From Psychrobacter urativorans (GTDB lineage Bacteria; Pseudomonadota; Gammaproteobacteria; Pseudomonadales; Moraxellaceae): a DNA stretch of 46,330 nt. The position numbers and the translations under genes were made by a program. Of the stretch, positions 1 through 8,424 are shown piece after piece (position 1 is the stretch's first letter; the number at the start of each line of letters is the position of its first letter). The stretch spans positions 1 to 46,330 of the forward strand of contig NZ_CAJHBT010000023.1 of assembly GCF_904846675.1 (NCBI RefSeq), given 5' to 3'. The notes beneath the pieces were generated by a model. That model had not been told where the DNA came from. It was given only the letters and a program-made list of their open reading frames with translations, and did no database searches.

Positions 1-77
1 CAAAGAGTCAAAGAGTCAAAGAGTCAAAGAGTCAAAGAGTCAAAGAGTCAAAGAGTCAAAGAGTCAAAGAGTCAAAG
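1..77. repeat. Octanucleotide tandem repeat (CAAAGAGT)n
   Basis: About 9.6 perfect copies of CAAAGAGT run from the first base, so the array is cut by the window edge and its true length is unknown. On the plus strand the array has no stop codon in any frame, and because 8 and 3 are coprime every frame encodes the same octapeptide QRVKESKS. The frames end at different stops just after the array (78-80, 97-99 and 110-112). On the minus strand every frame contains TGA. It could be intergenic or the 3' end of an upstream gene lying outside the window. Confidence 0.95.
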
Positions 78-96
78 TAAGGAAAACCTTACTTGC

Positions 97-111
97 TAGA
101 CGATTGGTCTA
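97..111. promoter_or_regulatory. Putative TetR-family operator, copy 1
   Basis: TAGACGATTGGTCTA has inverted arms (TAGAC/GTCTA) and lies about 150 bp before the TetR-family gene. A near-identical site lies at 1034-1048 before the adjacent dehydrogenase gene. The core resembles the TAGACC...GGTCTA palindromes bound by NemR/AcuR-like regulators. A TACCAT hexamer at 116-121 could be a -10, so a bound repressor would cover the promoter. Function is inferred; the sequence pair is directly visible. Confidence 0.7.
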
Positions 112-262
112 ATGCTACCATAGACATAGAGAAAACAAGACCACTTTGTCATTAAGTATTGTTGAAAAAACGTAACTTTCAGAAAATTATAAAAATCAAA
201 GAATGGTAATAATCCATTTAAATATCTAATTCTAATAAAGTACTAAGGAGAACATTACCTTT

Positions 263-895
263 ATGTTCGACACCACAACTGCTGTTCCATCAGATAACGA
301 CCCATCAAACATTACCTTATCAAATACTAAAGCCCATCTGTTAGCAACCGGCTATAAACTCATCTCCCAAAAAGGCTTTACTGCTGTCGGCATCAAGCAA
401 ATATTAGATACCGCTGGTGTTCCTAAAGGCTCTTTCTATCATTACTTCGCTTCCAAAGAAGCTTTTGGCGAAGCAATTATTAATCACTACTTTACCCAGT
501 ATAAAAAGCGTCTGGAGATTATTGGCGCACAAGATGTCAGCGCGCAGCAAAAGCTGTATGACTATTTTCAAAATTGGTACGACACCCAGCAAAATGGTTG
601 CGATCATGAAAAGTGCTTGGTGGTTAAACTCAGTGCGGAGGTAGCAGATATCTCAGAGCCCATGCGTAAAGTACTACATGCTGGCTACCAACAAACGATT
701 GCTTGGCTTGCCGCTCAAATCAAAGCCGGCTGGGCAGATAACTCCGTACCCCATCTCGATAATATCGCCGCAGAAAGTATGGCGAAGCGTTGGTACTTTG
801 CATGGCTTGGCGCCAGCTTAATCGCAAAGATTAGTCAAACCAATACGCCGTTAGCAGAAGTATGGCAGATGACCACTACCGAAATGGGGCGCTAA
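263..895 (+). CDS. TetR/AcrR-family regulator, NemR/AcuR-like
   Basis: A 210-aa transcriptional repressor. The N-terminal TetR helix-turn-helix lies at about residues 24-68, with the typical GIKQILDTAGVPKGSFYHYF segment. The C-terminal ligand domain carries NGCDHEKCLVVKLSAEV, with Cys113 and Cys118. E. coli NemR senses electrophiles and hypochlorous acid through cysteine, so these residues are candidate sensors (inference). The start is an ATG with an AAGGAG at 245-250, a slightly long spacer of 12 bases. It sits ahead of a same-strand run of carbonyl and electrophile detoxification genes, and identical-type palindromes precede it and the next gene, which suggests autoregulation plus control of the enzymes. 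The exact inducer cannot be read from sequence. Confidence 0.88.
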   Translation: MFDTTTAVPSDNDPSNITLSNTKAHLLATGYKLISQKGFTAVGIKQILDTAGVPKGSFYHYFASKEAFGEAIINHYFTQYKKRLEIIGAQDVSAQQKLYDYFQNWYDTQQNGCDHEKCLVVKLSAEVADISEPMRKVLHAGYQQTIAWLAAQIKAGWADNSVPHLDNIAAESMAKRWYFAWLGASLIAKISQTNTPLAEVWQMTTTEMGR

Positions 896-1033
896 TAACA
901 CTCTACTCTCATGCTTTTTTTACCTTTTACATTAGTCAGACTTAAACTAAATAAGCCTTTATACCGATCTACTTAATATTAAGCGTTGGTATTCACTTGT
1001 ACAATATTTTTGTAACTATTAATAAATAACCGC

Positions 1034-1048
1034 TAGACGACCGGTCTA
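1034..1048. promoter_or_regulatory. Putative TetR-family operator, copy 2
   Basis: TAGACGACCGGTCTA is the second copy of the palindrome at 97-111 (two base differences in the centre). It lies 91 bp before the YqhD-type gene. A TACAAT hexamer at 1056-1061 is a plausible -10, which would place the operator across the -35 region. The shared site supports control of the detoxification genes by the divergently placed sensor family member at 263-895. Confidence 0.72.
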
Positions 1049-1139
1049 ATTAACGTACAATGCGGACAGATAGTAAGACAAGCATGACTCATTTTCAATT
1101 AATAAATTTTAAAACGCTTCTTATCTTTTTAGGAATTCT

Positions 1140-2360
1140 ATGAACAACTTTCAATATTACAATCCAGTACGTATCGTCTTTGGCGAAGACCAAATCAAGC
1201 AATTATCAGACTTAGTGCCTACTGATGCTCGCGTTCTCATCACTTATGGTGGCGGTTCAGCTCAGCGTACTGGTACCTTAGATGAAGTGAAAGATGCTTT
1301 ATCAGCGAATGGCGACCGTAAAGTATTCGAGTTTGGCGGTATTGAAGCCAATCCAGAATTCACGACCTTATTAAAAGCGGCTGATATGGTCAATGAGCAT
1401 AAAATTGACTTTTTATTAGCCGTGGGTGGGGGTTCTGTGATTGACGGCAGTAAATTTGTTGCGCTTGTTTCGTCCTTAACCGAAGAAGACGGCGCGGTAT
1501 CCCGTGAGCAAGCATGGGATGCTCTTACCAGTGGTTGCAAAAATATAGACAGTGCTATCGATTTAGGTACGGTATTGACCATTCCAGCGACTGGCTCTGA
1601 GATGAATTCAGGCGGCGTGATTAACTATAGCGAGCGCCAAGCAAAACTCCCTTTTGGCAGTGCACTCACTTACCCTAAGTTTTCGATTCTCGATCCTACT
1701 AAAACCTTAACGTTACCTGAGCGTCAGGTGATGAATGGTGTCGCTGATGCCTTTGTCCATGTGATTGAACAATACCTGACCTATCCGGTCAATGCTAAAG
1801 TTCAAGACGCTTTTGCTGAGAGTCTGCTAAAAATTCTGATTGATGAAGGCCTTGTGGTTAAAAATGATCCAGACAATTTAGAAACTCGTAAAAACCTTAT
1901 GTGGACAGCAACCATGGCGCTTAACGGTCTGATCGGTACGGGCGTTCCGCAAGATTGGACGACGCACATGATTGGTCATGAACTGACTTCATTACATGCT
2001 ATCGACCATGCGCGTACCTTAACCATCGTCTTACCATCAGTAATGCGTGAGCTAAAAGACAGCAAAAAAGACAAGCTGCTTCAGTATGCACGTAATGTTT
2101 GGAACATCACAGCCGATGATAATGGCACTGAGCAAGACGACGATGCCGTTATTGAAAAAGCAATCAGCTATACCGAAAACTTCTTCCGCGAGCTTGGCTT
2201 GCCGGTAAGTTTAGAAGATGTCGATTTAGACGAATCAGCGATTGATCCGATTATTAAGCAGCTTGATGCTCACAAAATGATCAAATTAGGTGAGCATGGC
2301 AACAACGATCTAGACGTATCGCGCCGTATTTTAGAACGTGCGGTCAGCAGTAACGCTTAG
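1140..2360 (+). CDS. yqhD: Iron-containing alcohol dehydrogenase, YqhD-type aldehyde reductase
   Basis: A 406-aa cytoplasmic NADPH-dependent reductase that converts reactive aldehydes to alcohols. It is slightly longer than E. coli YqhD (387 aa) and nearly identical at the N-terminus (MNNF...RVLITYGGGS). The GGGS at 37-40 is the NADPH phosphate-binding loop, and a second AVGGGSVIDG lies at about 94-103. Metal ligands align as Asp203, His207, His276 and His290, with the 14-residue His spacing seen in YqhD. It is first of the enzymes after the TetR-like regulator and has its own operator-like palindrome, so induction by electrophiles is likely. In E. coli YqhD is controlled by an AraC-type regulator instead, so the control here differs. 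Confidence 0.93.
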   Translation: MNNFQYYNPVRIVFGEDQIKQLSDLVPTDARVLITYGGGSAQRTGTLDEVKDALSANGDRKVFEFGGIEANPEFTTLLKAADMVNEHKIDFLLAVGGGSVIDGSKFVALVSSLTEEDGAVSREQAWDALTSGCKNIDSAIDLGTVLTIPATGSEMNSGGVINYSERQAKLPFGSALTYPKFSILDPTKTLTLPERQVMNGVADAFVHVIEQYLTYPVNAKVQDAFAESLLKILIDEGLVVKNDPDNLETRKNLMWTATMALNGLIGTGVPQDWTTHMIGHELTSLHAIDHARTLTIVLPSVMRELKDSKKDKLLQYARNVWNITADDNGTEQDDDAVIEKAISYTENFFRELGLPVSLEDVDLDESAIDPIIKQLDAHKMIKLGEHGNNDLDVSRRILERAVSSNA

Positions 2361-2485
2361 TAACTTTACATTCTAATAGCATTACACTGTAATAACTCTA
2401 TAAAGAATAAGCGATAAATAATAGCTACTCAATGTTGAGTGGCTGTTATCATTTAGAATAAACAAATAAAATAAGGAGCCTCATT

Positions 2486-3547
2486 ATGAGTTTCGATAAT
2501 AATTTTAAAGAGCAGCAAAACCAACAACAAAATCGTCAAATTAAGCTTGCCAGCCGTCCTAATGGTGCGCCGACTGCTGATAACTTTGAGATGGCAACAG
2601 GCGAGATTCCAAAACCTAATAATAAGCAGATGTTATTACGGACTGTCTATCTATCCCTTGACCCTTATATGCGCGGACGAATGAGTGATGCCCCAAGCTA
2701 TGCTGATCCATTGCAAGTTGGTGATGTGATGCTTGGTGGCACGGTTGCACAGGTCGTTGAGTCCAACATTGACAAGTTTGCCGTTGGTGACTTAGTGGTC
2801 TCCAATTCTGGCTGGCAGGATTATAGCGTCAGTGATGGCGAAGGCGTACTGAAACTTGATAAGAATATGGCGCACCCCTCTTATGGTTTAGGTGTGCTAG
2901 GTATGCCAGGCTTCACTGGCTACATGGGTTTGACCGATATTGGTAAACCGCAAAAAGGCGAAACTTTAGTCGTTGCTGCTGCTACTGGCCCTGTTGGTGC
3001 CACTGTTGGCCAAGTCGCGAATAATATAGGTCTACGTACAGTCGGTATCGCAGGCGGCGCTGAGAAATGTGCTTATGCTATTAATGAGCTAGGCTTTGAT
3101 GCTTGTATTGACCATACAGCCGATGACTTTGCTCAACAGTTAAAAGACACCTGCCCTGATGGTATCGACATCTATTATGAAAACGTCGGTGGTAAAGTGT
3201 TCGATGCGGTATTGCCATTGCTAAATGCTCATGCACGCATCCCAGTATGTGGCTTGGTTTCACAATATAACGCCACCGAATTGCCCGATGGTAAAGACCG
3301 CTTGAGTGTTCTGATGGGTAATATTCTAAGCAAACGTCTAACCATCAAAGGTTTTATTATCTTTGAAGAATATGGCGACCATTTCCCAGAATTCTTAAAA
3401 ACCATGAGTAAATGGGTTGAGTCTGGCGAAGTTAAAACCAAAGAATATAAAGTTGATGGTCTTAATCAAGCGCCTACCGCCTTTATCGGCATGCTAGAAG
3501 GCCATAACTTCGGTAAAACTGTGGTAAAAGTTGCTGATGTTAAATAA
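2486..3547 (+). CDS. curA: NADP-dependent oxidoreductase, CurA/YncB family (MDR)
   Basis: A 353-aa medium-chain dehydrogenase/reductase of the leukotriene B4 dehydrogenase/CurA group, which saturate the C=C bond of alpha,beta-unsaturated carbonyls using NADPH. Visible marks are SLDPYMRGRMS at about 57-67 and the Rossmann loop AATGPVGATVGQVA at 165-178 followed by GLRTVGIAGGAEKC. No zinc-binding cysteine/histidine set of the alcohol dehydrogenases is present, as expected for this group. The ATG has a strong AAGGAG at 2472-2477. It follows the YqhD gene by 125 bp in the same direction and fits a pathway that removes 2-alkenals and enones. The substrate is inferred from the family. Confidence 0.9.
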   Translation: MSFDNNFKEQQNQQQNRQIKLASRPNGAPTADNFEMATGEIPKPNNKQMLLRTVYLSLDPYMRGRMSDAPSYADPLQVGDVMLGGTVAQVVESNIDKFAVGDLVVSNSGWQDYSVSDGEGVLKLDKNMAHPSYGLGVLGMPGFTGYMGLTDIGKPQKGETLVVAAATGPVGATVGQVANNIGLRTVGIAGGAEKCAYAINELGFDACIDHTADDFAQQLKDTCPDGIDIYYENVGGKVFDAVLPLLNAHARIPVCGLVSQYNATELPDGKDRLSVLMGNILSKRLTIKGFIIFEEYGDHFPEFLKTMSKWVESGEVKTKEYKVDGLNQAPTAFIGMLEGHNFGKTVVKVADVK

Positions 3548-3649
3548 ATTTTAGCTTAAAAAATATAAGGTTAGCACTCATAGCCTACAAATTATGGTTG
3601 CTAACCAATAATATTAATTAATGTTAATTAATATTAAATAAGGATAATT

Positions 3650-4327
3650 ATGAATATTCTAATGGTACTAACGTCACATGACCGTCTGGGTGATACTGGT
3701 AAAAAAACCGGCTTTTGGCTAGAAGAATTTGCCGCGCCGTATTACACTTTTCTTGATGCTGGCGTTAACATTACTATCGCCTCTCCTGCAGGTGGTCAGC
3801 CACCACTCGACCCTAGTAGCGACACTGCGGACAATCAAACCGAATTTACCAAGCGCTTTAAAGACGATGCTGAAGCCCAAGAGCGCCTTGCCAACACCAA
3901 AAAACTCGCTGATGTAAAAGCTGAAGATTTTGACTCAGTCTTCTACCCGGGTGGTCACGGCCCATTATGGGATTTAGCCGTTGATAAAAACTCTATTGCA
4001 TTAATCGAAACTTTTGTTAAACAAGGCAAGCCGGTTGCCTTTGTCTGTCATTCTCCAGCCGCACTTAAAAACGTCAAAATTGATGGCGAATACTTAATAA
4101 AAGGTAAAAAAGTCACTGGCTTTACGAACACCGAAGAAGAAGGCGTTGGCCTTACTGATGTGGTGCCTTTCTTATTAGAAGACGCACTCAAAGCCAATGG
4201 CGGTAACTATGAAAAAGGTGCCGATTGGGAATCCTATGTGGTCGAAGACGGTCTATTAATCACCGGTCAAAACCCTGCATCATCAGAAGAGACTGCAAAA
4301 CATCTACTTGCTAAGCTCAATAGCTAA
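3650..4327 (+). CDS. DJ-1/PfpI-family protein (type 1 glutamine amidotransferase-like)
   Basis: A 225-aa protein of the DJ-1/PfpI superfamily. The nucleophile elbow FVCHSPAALK puts Cys133 followed by His134, and Glu25 lies in the FWLEE segment, giving the usual Cys-His-Glu arrangement. The YPGGHGPLWDL segment is typical of the Hsp31/glyoxalase III-like branch. Such proteins are reported to convert glyoxal or methylglyoxal without glutathione or to act as protein repair factors or chaperones. Its place between an enone reductase and a glutathione S-transferase supports a role against reactive carbonyls. An AAGGA lies just before the ATG. A protease role is unlikely from the family branch. Confidence 0.88.
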   Translation: MNILMVLTSHDRLGDTGKKTGFWLEEFAAPYYTFLDAGVNITIASPAGGQPPLDPSSDTADNQTEFTKRFKDDAEAQERLANTKKLADVKAEDFDSVFYPGGHGPLWDLAVDKNSIALIETFVKQGKPVAFVCHSPAALKNVKIDGEYLIKGKKVTGFTNTEEEGVGLTDVVPFLLEDALKANGGNYEKGADWESYVVEDGLLITGQNPASSEETAKHLLAKLNS

Positions 4328-4360
4328 TAACTCTTGAAAGTTAATAATAAGGACAGCACT

Positions 4361-4996
4361 ATGATTCGTCTGCATCATCTTAACCAATCACGCTCGCTGC
4401 GTATTCTATGGCTGCTCGAGGAGCTAGGCGAGCCTTATGAGATTATCAGCTATCAGCGCGACCCTAAAACTAACTTAGCGCCTGATAGTCTAAAAAAAAT
4501 TCATCCGCTCGGTAAGTCGCCAGTCGTCGAAATTGATGGTGAGGTGATTTCAGAGTCGGGTGCGATTATTGAATTATTGATTGAGCGCTTTGCACCAAAG
4601 CGCTTGCGCCCTGCTCCTGAGAGCGCTAATTATGGTCATTATTTACAGTGGATCAGTTTTGCTGAAAGCTCACTCATGGTGCCATTACTACTCGAGCTAT
4701 TTACTAAAAAAGCTGGCATCAGTGATAATGAATTTTTAAACAGTTATATCAGTAAAGAAAAAAGCAAACTGCTAAGCTATTTAGATAATGCAGTCGATGG
4801 CAAGTCTTATATTGTGGGAAACAAGCTTAGCGGCGCTGACTTTATGTTATCGTTTGACTTGATTATGCTTGCTAAACGTGATGAGCTTGATGACTATCCT
4901 AATATTAAGCAATATGCGCTACAACTTGCTAGCCTAGACAGCTATCAGCGCGCAATGCGTCTTGAAGACAATCATGATGAGTCTCGACCGTCATAA
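4361..4996 (+). CDS. Glutathione S-transferase
   Basis: A 211-aa cytosolic glutathione S-transferase. The N-terminal thioredoxin-fold domain (about 1-80) holds a candidate catalytic Ser10 in LNQSRSLR and the glutathione-binding cis-proline region KSPVVEIDGEVISESGAI. The helical C-terminal domain follows. I chose the ATG at 4361 because AAGGA lies at 4349-4353. A TTG at 4334 would add nine unsupported residues. It begins 33 bp after the DJ-1-like gene and is the last gene before a strong terminator, so it probably ends the detoxification operon. Conjugation of glutathione to electrophiles is the expected role; the specific substrate is unknown. Confidence 0.9.
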   Translation: MIRLHHLNQSRSLRILWLLEELGEPYEIISYQRDPKTNLAPDSLKKIHPLGKSPVVEIDGEVISESGAIIELLIERFAPKRLRPAPESANYGHYLQWISFAESSLMVPLLLELFTKKAGISDNEFLNSYISKEKSKLLSYLDNAVDGKSYIVGNKLSGADFMLSFDLIMLAKRDELDDYPNIKQYALQLASLDSYQRAMRLEDNHDESRPS

Positions 4997-5023
4997 TGTT
5001 AACCCCTTAAAGATAAATATGAT

Positions 5024-5056
5024 AAAATAGCTCAAGGTCATCTTGGGCTATTTTTT
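5024..5056 (+). terminator. Intrinsic terminator after the GST gene
   Basis: A hairpin pairs 5024-5036 with 5042-5054 (AAAATAGC and CAAG arms around one G-U pair) with a 5-base loop, and runs into a T tract. It closes the detoxification gene run before the MFS gene. Confidence 0.88.
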
Positions 5057-5164
5057 GTTATTCATCATATCTAATAACTGGCAAGTGCTATCACTCTGTC
5101 ATAGTATAGTCATTGCCAAACTAATCATTATTAACCACTCACCTATGCAGATTATCGTTCATCC

Positions 5165-6856
5165 ATGAATACCGAATACCAGTTTAAGCCACATGAACAG
5201 CCGTTTATGGTAGGTTCGCCTGCCACTCCTGACCATCCTGTGCGCCGCAAGGTGCTCTATTTGCTTATCGGTATTTTTATAGGTCTGACTGCCAGCTTCC
5301 AAAACGGTTTGCTAGTTGCCAATCTTACCCAAATTCAAGGTGAGATGGGATTGACCCCAGTTGAAGGTGGCTGGATATCGGTCGCTTATAACATGACCAA
5401 TGCTTGTATTACCGTGCTGCTCTATAAGATACGTCAGCAGTTCGGGATGTCACTGTTCAGCAAAATCACCCTATCATTTTTACTACTCGCAACCAGTATG
5501 CAGTGGTTGGTCAGCAGTGGTCTCATAAGTAGTACCACCGGCATTAGAATTGACCCTTATTATCTTGAAATCATCGCGCGCGGCTTTAGTGGCGTTGTCG
5601 CTAGTGCGATGACGGTACTTGCGATATTTTATTGTTTGCAAGGGATGCCGGCTGCTAAGCGTATCAGCGGACTGATACTAGGTTTCGGCTTGGTGCAATT
5701 TGGCCTGCCGCTATCACGGATAATCTCGCCTTATCTAGCAGTCGACGGTCAACTTGAAAATTTATTTTTATTTGAGTTTGGACTGACGTTAATCTGTTTT
5801 GGCTTAATTAATCTGCTTGAGCTGCCAGCAGGTGTTACCGAAAAGGTATTTGAGAAGCTCGATATAGTAAGCTTTGCCTTTTTTGCTAGTGGCCTTGCTG
5901 CTCTATCGGTATTCTTAGTGCAAGGTAGAATTCAATGGTGGACGACACCGTGGCTCAGCTATCCATTGATTATCGCGGTAATCACTATTACTATTGCCCT
6001 ATGGATTGAGACCCACCGCAAAAACCCTATGCTGCAAGTACGCTGGATGCGCAGCCGCAACATTATTGCCTTTATGATTACTGGGGCAACCATGCGTATT
6101 TTGCTGTCTGAGCAAAGCGTGGGTGCGGCGGGATTGTTGGCAAATCTTGGCTACGGCAATGACCAGATGATTGTTTTTTATGTCGTCATACTGGCTGCCA
6201 GTGTACTGTCATTAGTGATTAGCGTTTTTCGTACCAGTGCTATGGAGCTGCGCCGTCCGGTGATTTTTGCAGTTGCTTTAATTGCATTAGGGGCATGGAT
6301 AGATACTGGAGTGTCGGTAAACTCAGCACCTTATATGTTTTATATTAGCCAGTTTATGATTGCCTTTGCCGCTATTTACTTTATGGGGCCGATGGTGTTT
6401 GAGGGCATGTTTCGCGCGCTCGCCAATGGACCTGCCTATATTATTAGTTTTTCGGTAATTTTTAGTATCTCCCAAACGATTGGTGGCCTTGCAGGTGCGG
6501 CTGCCATTCAAGCCTTTACTACTATTCGTACACAAATGCATTATGCGGACATGGTCAGCTCGATTAATTTAGGTGATCCGGCCTTGATGGGACAAGTCGC
6601 GGGCGCACGCGGGGCACTATCGACGCAGATTACTGATTCTGCACAAGCTAGCATTGCGGCAATGGGACGAGTATTACAAGGGGTTCAGCAGCAAGCAACG
6701 GTTGCCGCCTACGATGATTTATTTTTCTTAATGGGCAGTATTGCCACATTTACTACCATTATTTTATTAATCAGTTATTCATACTTCCGCTATCATAAGC
6801 TCAATCCGCTTGCTAAAGAGCTGGCTGCTATTGCTAAAATGCGCGAACCAAAATAG
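5165..6856 (+). CDS. DHA2-type MFS multidrug transporter (EmrB/QacA-like)
   Basis: A 563-aa inner-membrane protein with about 14 hydrophobic segments, the count expected for drug:H+ antiporter family 2. The first membrane segment follows a 27-residue cytoplasmic tail, and the last is followed by a short basic tail. A long periplasmic loop before the final helix (about residues 455-520, rich in Gln, Ala and Gly) is typical of EmrB-like pumps that pair with a HlyD-type adaptor. Such an adaptor is encoded next, on the same strand. I see no convincing ribosome-binding site before the ATG, so the exact start is less certain. The substrate cannot be inferred. Confidence 0.9.
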   Translation: MNTEYQFKPHEQPFMVGSPATPDHPVRRKVLYLLIGIFIGLTASFQNGLLVANLTQIQGEMGLTPVEGGWISVAYNMTNACITVLLYKIRQQFGMSLFSKITLSFLLLATSMQWLVSSGLISSTTGIRIDPYYLEIIARGFSGVVASAMTVLAIFYCLQGMPAAKRISGLILGFGLVQFGLPLSRIISPYLAVDGQLENLFLFEFGLTLICFGLINLLELPAGVTEKVFEKLDIVSFAFFASGLAALSVFLVQGRIQWWTTPWLSYPLIIAVITITIALWIETHRKNPMLQVRWMRSRNIIAFMITGATMRILLSEQSVGAAGLLANLGYGNDQMIVFYVVILAASVLSLVISVFRTSAMELRRPVIFAVALIALGAWIDTGVSVNSAPYMFYISQFMIAFAAIYFMGPMVFEGMFRALANGPAYIISFSVIFSISQTIGGLAGAAAIQAFTTIRTQMHYADMVSSINLGDPALMGQVAGARGALSTQITDSAQASIAAMGRVLQGVQQQATVAAYDDLFFLMGSIATFTTIILLISYSYFRYHKLNPLAKELAAIAKMREPK

Positions 6857-6982
6857 ACTAACGCTTGAATATGCTAGGCTGCGTTGAATATTTGCCGTAT
6901 TTTATTTTATATCCCTACCTTCTAATCTATCAAAGCTATTGAAGTTATTTTTTATACCTATTAAATCCTTTAGGAGTGCGTT

Positions 6983-8269
6983 GTGAGCCAAGAAAAACCT
7001 AATGATCTGCAGAAAGCTCAGACGCCAACCGACCCTGTAGCGGCAGAAACCCGTGCAGAACCAACCCCTGAAACGACAAAGACTGTCACAGAAACGACAG
7101 TTGCCCCCGTTCAAGAAAATAAATCAGCGCCAGAATCTGCAGCGGTCACACCAGCTACAGACGAGGTAGATAGCACCTCTGATGAGCCGCCGATGCCACC
7201 AAAGGAGCCCACCACTCCTGCGGGTTGGTCACCGAAGAAAAAATCTGCCTTCAATTTAGGCTTATTTATTGTCCTCATTATTATCGGTGTGCTACTCATT
7301 CTCTATGCATGGAATTTGCCACCCTTTACGCCTACTGTCCAACAGACGAACAATGCCTTTATCAAAGGTCAGACCACTATTATTAGCCCGCAAGTCTCGG
7401 GTTATGTCACCGAAGTAGCGGTGCAAGATTTTGCAAATGTAAAAGCGGGTGATTTATTAATAAAAATAGATGATCGTAGCTTTCAGCAGCAGCTGGAACA
7501 AGCACAGGCTAACATCGAAGTGGCCGTCACCAACCGCTCCAGCAATGCCCAAGATACAGGATCAAACCAAGCACAAATCGAGGCGCGCGAAGCTGATCTG
7601 AATAGCTCGAAAGTCAGTGTTGAAAGTGCGCGCGCAGATGTGAATCGCTATCAAGGGTTGGTCGCTATTGGCGCAGTTTCAAGAGCTGAAGTTGCCCATG
7701 CCGAGGCCGAGCTTGCTAAAGCGCAGGCTGGCGTTCAACAAGCTGAAGCCAATCTACAAGTTGCTCGTGAAGCCCGTAAAAAGACCGGTGGCAGCCGCTC
7801 ATCATTAGATGCCAATATTAAAAACGCTGAGGCCGGCGCTAAGCAAGCCCAGATTAATCTAGATAATACGATTATTACTGCCCCTGAATCAGGACAACTG
7901 AGTCAAGTGAGCGTTAAGACTGGACAATACGTCAGCGCCGGTACGCAGCTAATGTATATCGTCCCTAAAGGGGTTTGGATTATCGCTAACTTTAAAGAAA
8001 CCCAAGTGGCAAATATGACGATTGGCGAGTCAGCGACCATTCATGTCGACGCGCTTGGCGGTGCCGAATTTAAAGGTCACGTTAGTAATATATCGCCAGC
8101 AACGGGTAGCGAGTTTAGTGCCGGCGCTGCCAATCCTGCTACCGGTAACTATATTAAAATTGCCCAGCGTATTCCGGTACGTATTGACTTAGAACAAGGT
8201 CAGCCGGAGCTTGCCCAACTTCGTCCGGGTATGTCGGTTTCTGTCGATGTGGATACTAAAGCTAAATAA
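6983..8269 (+). CDS. HlyD/EmrA-family membrane fusion protein
   Basis: A 428-aa periplasmic adaptor for the preceding MFS pump. It has an unusually long cytoplasmic N-terminus of about 85 residues rich in Pro, Thr, Glu and Ala, then one membrane anchor at about 91-111. Next come a biotinyl-lipoyl-like segment (about 137-163), a long alpha-helical hairpin (about 163-290) and a beta-barrel part. The start is GTG with TAGGAG at 6971-6976. In E. coli the adaptor gene emrA precedes the pump emrB; here the order is reversed. No outer-membrane factor gene is nearby, so a TolC-like partner must be encoded elsewhere. Confidence 0.92.
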   Translation: MSQEKPNDLQKAQTPTDPVAAETRAEPTPETTKTVTETTVAPVQENKSAPESAAVTPATDEVDSTSDEPPMPPKEPTTPAGWSPKKKSAFNLGLFIVLIIIGVLLILYAWNLPPFTPTVQQTNNAFIKGQTTIISPQVSGYVTEVAVQDFANVKAGDLLIKIDDRSFQQQLEQAQANIEVAVTNRSSNAQDTGSNQAQIEAREADLNSSKVSVESARADVNRYQGLVAIGAVSRAEVAHAEAELAKAQAGVQQAEANLQVAREARKKTGGSRSSLDANIKNAEAGAKQAQINLDNTIITAPESGQLSQVSVKTGQYVSAGTQLMYIVPKGVWIIANFKETQVANMTIGESATIHVDALGGAEFKGHVSNISPATGSEFSAGAANPATGNYIKIAQRIPVRIDLEQGQPELAQLRPGMSVSVDVDTKAK

Positions 8270-8313
8270 AGGCGCTAACACCCAGCGCTATAGAAAACCG
8301 TTATAATTCTGCC

Positions 8314-8372
8314 CAATAAAAAGCCACTCTCGACGTCATCATTAATATGGCGACTTGAGTGGCTTTTTATTG
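8314..8372. terminator. Bidirectional terminator between the efflux operon and pdxH
   Basis: A perfect 16-bp stem pairs 8314-8329 with 8357-8372 around a 27-base loop. The outer arms are A-rich and T-rich, so either strand can end in a U tract. It separates the convergent efflux and pdxH genes. Confidence 0.85.
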
Positions 8373-8424
8373 AAGCTTAACGGTGAACGACCTACCGCTT
8401 AGCTAAATATAAGCTGTTTTATAT

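Noticed and set aside
1..77. CRISPR array
   Set aside because: The repeats are 8 bp with no spacers, a simple tandem repeat rather than a CRISPR array.
3569..3606. Inverted repeat GGTTAGCA/TGCTAACC between the CurA-like and DJ-1-like genes
   Set aside because: The loop is long and no T tract follows, so I did not call it a terminator; it may be a weak processing hairpin.
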